Assembly (NCBI RefSeq): GCF_021365465.1
Contig: NZ_CP089932.1
Location: 3,038,001-3,102,000 of the forward strand
Length of the DNA: 64,000 bases
Source of the DNA: Erwinia tracheiphila
Lineage (GTDB): Bacteria; Pseudomonadota; Gammaproteobacteria; Enterobacterales; Enterobacteriaceae
Direction: 5' to 3'
Part shown: one piece after another, positions 61,534 to 64,000 of the stretch
Numbering within the stretch: the first letter of the stretch is position 1
Layout: every line of letters starts with the position of its first letter
The notes under the pieces: generated by a model
Seen by the model: only the letters and a program-made list of their open reading frames with translations
Databases searched by the model: none
What the model was told of the DNA's origin: nothing
Translations under genes and position numbers: made by a program

Positions 61534-62940
61534 TTATGCCGGATTGGAACGGCGCTGGCGGGTTCTGTTACGTGGCGCACCGTTACTGCTGCCTGCTGGT
61601 TTTGCACCAGCCGCAGAACCGGGACAACGCGGGCCGCTGGACGGCCGACGCTCTGCACCATCACCGTTCCCACGGTTCGCGCCACCTGACGAGGCCCTGC
61701 GTTCGCCATCATTGCAACGGTTGCCGCCGGAACGGCGCTGCGGCGCACCGCGACCACCGTCCTGCTGACGCCCATTCTGAATCGGCTCCGCTTTAATTGA
61801 CGGGTCCGGCTCAAAGCCTTCCAGTGCGATACGGGGGATCTCACGTTTCAGCAGGCGCTCAATATCACGCAGCAGCTTATGCTCATCGACACAAACCAGC
61901 GACAGCGCTTCGCCAGTTGCAGCCGCACGTCCGGTCCGGCCAATGCGGTGTACGTAATCTTCCGGCACGTTGGGCAGTTCATAGTTCACCACGTGCGGCA
62001 GTTCAGAAATATCAATACCGCGAGCCGCAATGTCGGTGGCCACCAGCACGCGAATTTTACTATCTTTAAAATCACTCAGCGCACGGGTCCGCGCCCCCTG
62101 GCTCTTATTGCCGTGGATTGCAGCGGCGGTGATACCGTCTTTATTCAGCTGTTCGGCCAGATGGTTGGCACCGTGCTTGGTGCGAGTAAATACCAGCACC
62201 TGCTGCCAGTTATCCCTTCCGATCATTAGGGACAACAGTTCCCGCTTGCGTTTCTTATCAACAAAATGCACATGTTGCGTCACCTGCTCGGAAGCAGTGT
62301 TGCGGCGGGCGACTTCCACCTGCTCAGGGTTATGCAGCAGTTTTTCCGCCAGTGTCTTAATCTCATCGGAAAAGGTGGCGGAGAACAGCAGGTTCTGACG
62401 TTTTGCAGGCAGCTTTGCCAGCACACGACGGATATCGTGGATAAAACCCATATCCAGCATCCGGTCAGCTTCATCCAGCACCAGAATTTCGACTTTAGAA
62501 AGATCCAGCGCGTTCTGGTGTTCCAGATCCAGCAGACGTCCGGGGGTGGCAATCAGTACATCCACACCGCCCCGCAGCTTCATCATTTGCGGATTAATGC
62601 TGACGCCACCAAATACCACCAGCGAACGAAGGTTAAGGTATTTGCTGTAGTCCTGGACGTTTTCGCCAACCTGAGCCGCCAGCTCACGAGTGGGGGTAAG
62701 GATGAGCGCCCGAACCGGGCGACGGCCTTTCTGATTGCTTTCCGTGCTGCTTAATCGCTGTAACAGCGGCAGGGTAAATCCGGCGGTTTTACCCGTGCCG
62801 GTCTGGGCGCTGGCCATAAGGTCACGCCCCGCCAACACGACGGGGATAGCCTGGAGCTGAATGGGGGTCGGCTGGTTGTAGCCCTGTTCCGTAACAGCAC
62901 GCAAAATATCGGCATTCAGGCCGAGAGAATCAAATGACAT
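61534..62940 (-). CDS. rhlE: ATP-dependent RNA helicase RhlE
   Basis: 468 residues from the ATG at 62940 ([16 protein letters not shown]). DEAD-box helicase: Q-motif [11 protein letters not shown], Walker [22 protein letters not shown] in [13 protein letters not shown], and motif [14 protein letters not shown]-terminal tail of about 90 residues is rich in Arg, Gly and Asn ([14 protein letters not shown]) and should bind RNA. It acts in ribosome assembly in E. coli. In E. coli rhlE is beside dinG; here 43 kb separates them. Confidence 0.95.
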   Translation of the reverse strand: MSFDSLGLNADILRAVTEQGYNQPTPIQLQAIPVVLAGRDLMASAQTGTGKTAGFTLPLLQRLSSTESNQKGRRPVRALILTPTRELAAQVGENVQDYSKYLNLRSLVVFGGVSINPQMMKLRGGVDVLIATPGRLLDLEHQNALDLSKVEILVLDEADRMLDMGFIHDIRRVLAKLPAKRQNLLFSATFSDEIKTLAEKLLHNPEQVEVARRNTASEQVTQHVHFVDKKRKRELLSLMIGRDNWQQVLVFTRTKHGANHLAEQLNKDGITAAAIHGNKSQGARTRALSDFKDSKIRVLVATDIAARGIDISELPHVVNYELPNVPEDYVHRIGRTGRAAATGEALSLVCVDEHKLLRDIERLLKREIPRIALEGFEPDPSIKAEPIQNGRQQDGGRGAPQRRSGGNRCNDGERRASSGGANRGNGDGAERRPSSGPRCPGSAAGAKPAGSSNGAPRNRTRQRRSNPA

Positions 62941-63247
62941 AAAATTGACTGACTCCGGATCCGCCCTGACCGCCTGAGGCAGTGTAGTTTCCAGGGGGAT
63001 ATGTGACGCCAGGCACTGCCTGACGCTTGAAAGGGGGCACAAACTACTGTGCGTGAGTGGCGGATTGTATCAGAAATTTAAACAGTAAAGAGAGCATTTC
63101 TTTTGCAATGCGCTGAGATGAGAAAATAAGCTAAGTCCGCATGTCTGAAAGCACAGGCAGGGTTATGAATTCGCGCTTTGACTACACCCGGGTTATTGAA
63201 AGAAGAAATCAGAAAGACGGACCGCCATAAAGGTGGTCCGTGGTGCA

Positions 63248-63631
63248 TCAGCGCTGGCGAGAGCGAACCGTCTCTTTAGCCAGCAGCGAAACCACAGCGG
63301 GCCCGGTCAGCATCAGCACCCCTGCGATACCCAGCAGCAGGTTGTTGTGAATCACCCGGGAAAGCAGGTAAAGCACCAGCATGGCCGCCCCGAAATAGTA
63401 CGTGGTAGTCACGTCCTCGAGGAAGTCACCCGTCCGACGAAAGCCCGTCAGACGCTGGGTGAGTAACATAGCAGCAAACACACCTGCGTAAAGCGTCAGC
63501 AGGACTATACTGACATACAATAGCGCCAGGTGTTTCCATCCCAAGACCAGTGCAGCAATCAGCATCAGGTGTAGCATTATGTGTATCCAAGTTTGTCCTG
63601 TGACAATCTGAACACGATTAGACCATTTCAT
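63248..63631 (-). CDS. ybhQ: Inner membrane protein YbhQ
   Basis: 127 residues with four likely membrane spans. MKWSNRVQIVTGQTWIHIMLH and TTTYYFGAAMLVLYLLSRVIHNNLLLGIAG align with E. coli YbhQ. Start at 63631 behind GGAGAAACTA. Function unknown. Next to rhlE, as broadly in E. coli, and so supports the return of 18-minute gene order. The 369 bases from here to the window end contain no gene I can name. Confidence 0.9.
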   Translation of the reverse strand: MKWSNRVQIVTGQTWIHIMLHLMLIAALVLGWKHLALLYVSIVLLTLYAGVFAAMLLTQRLTGFRRTGDFLEDVTTTYYFGAAMLVLYLLSRVIHNNLLLGIAGVLMLTGPAVVSLLAKETVRSRQR

Positions 63632-64000
63632 TAGTTTCTCCTGGCAAACCCAACCGGGGTTTGCCCAGCTTTGTTAACGCAATTGGTGAAAACGAATTTC
63701 CTCAGATTAACGCAATTTTCGGATAATGCCGCAAAGTTCGCGGCTCGTCGCCACTGTTTTGTGACAAAGACTACACTTTATTCTTCACTTTTCGAAGAAG
63801 GAACCCGCACAGTATGCCACAAAAGTCGCAAGGATTTTCATTAATAGTCCTGACGTCCAGGCTTTAGTCTCTCCACTCGCCGTTTATCCTGCCTAAGCCA
63901 GCTGATGCAGGCGTACCGGGCGCAACCGCTGTCGCGGTCGGGGGAACGGGTCAAGGGTTTGCCTGCGGGCGGCAGGGGCGCTCAACAACTGGCAACGCAG
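63632..64000. other. Region after ybhQ to the window end
   Basis: No gene identified. A frame on the minus strand is open from 64000 to a stop at 63893-63895 and is rich in Arg and Leu, but the fragment is too short to assign. The AT-rich part 63650-63850 probably holds the ybhQ promoter. Confidence 0.3.

Noticed and set aside
63893..64000. Partial minus-strand frame open at the window end
   Set aside because: Only about 35 codons of Arg/Leu-rich sequence are visible; it cannot be assigned and may be chance.

Overview
The window looks like chromosome from an enterobacterium of the Erwinia/Pantoea type. Most genes are close relatives of Escherichia coli genes (mntR, ompX, rhtA, dps, glnHPQ, rlmF, ybiB, dinG, bglX, dld, pbpG, dusC, rhlE, ybhQ). 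The accessory content is an indigoidine NRPS locus and a MesX/MesD methionine synthase pair. Gene decay is unusually heavy: ybiO, an M20 peptidase, a flavin reductase, idi, a chemoreceptor, dld, indB, yohC, yohD and a GH15 gene are all broken. Four insertion sequences from three families are present (one IS91-like, one IS4-like, two copies of one IS3-family element). This recalls IS-rich host-restricted Erwinia such as E. tracheiphila; the species is inference only.

Layout. 1-18.2 kb follows the E. coli 18-minute region in reverse: mntR (cut by the window edge), the small gene mntS with MntR boxes, ompX, rhtA, dps, glnHPQ, a wrecked ybiO carrying an IS91-like element, rlmF, a flavin reductase, a nucleotidase, two more pseudogenes, then ybiB-dinG with an SOS box. 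18.7-20.0 kb holds a second OmpX/Ail-like porin and a GNAT gene. 20.2-61.5 kb corresponds to the E. coli 48-minute neighbourhood (mlrA, bglX, dld, pbpG, yohC, yohD, dusC) and carries several insertions. 61.5-63.6 kb returns to 18-minute genes (rhlE, ybhQ). A 48-minute block therefore separates dinG from rhlE.

Main systems. (1) 20.2-25.9 kb: an MlrA-like MerR regulator followed by a tightly coupled operon (SnoaL-like, SDR, FAD oxidoreductase, DUF1365, Cfa-like methyltransferase, DUF3833 lipoprotein), probably modifying membrane fatty acids; an MlrA-box-like repeat precedes it. (2) 38.6-46.2 kb: an indigoidine cluster with the NRPS IndC (A-Ox-T-TE), IndA (PsuG-like), a tautomerase-fold protein without Pro1, a PecS-like MarR regulator, and divergent upp-like and pecM-like genes plus a truncated indB. 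Palindromes lie in the divergent promoter region. (3) 54.4-56.5 kb: mesX-mesD, a folate-independent methionine synthase pair. Transport, cell-wall and chemotaxis genes fill the rest.

Methods and limits. Identifications come from reading the translations against remembered family sequences; no search was run. I saw no rRNA, tRNA or CRISPR array. Stretches over 300 bases without a recognised gene are listed as features.
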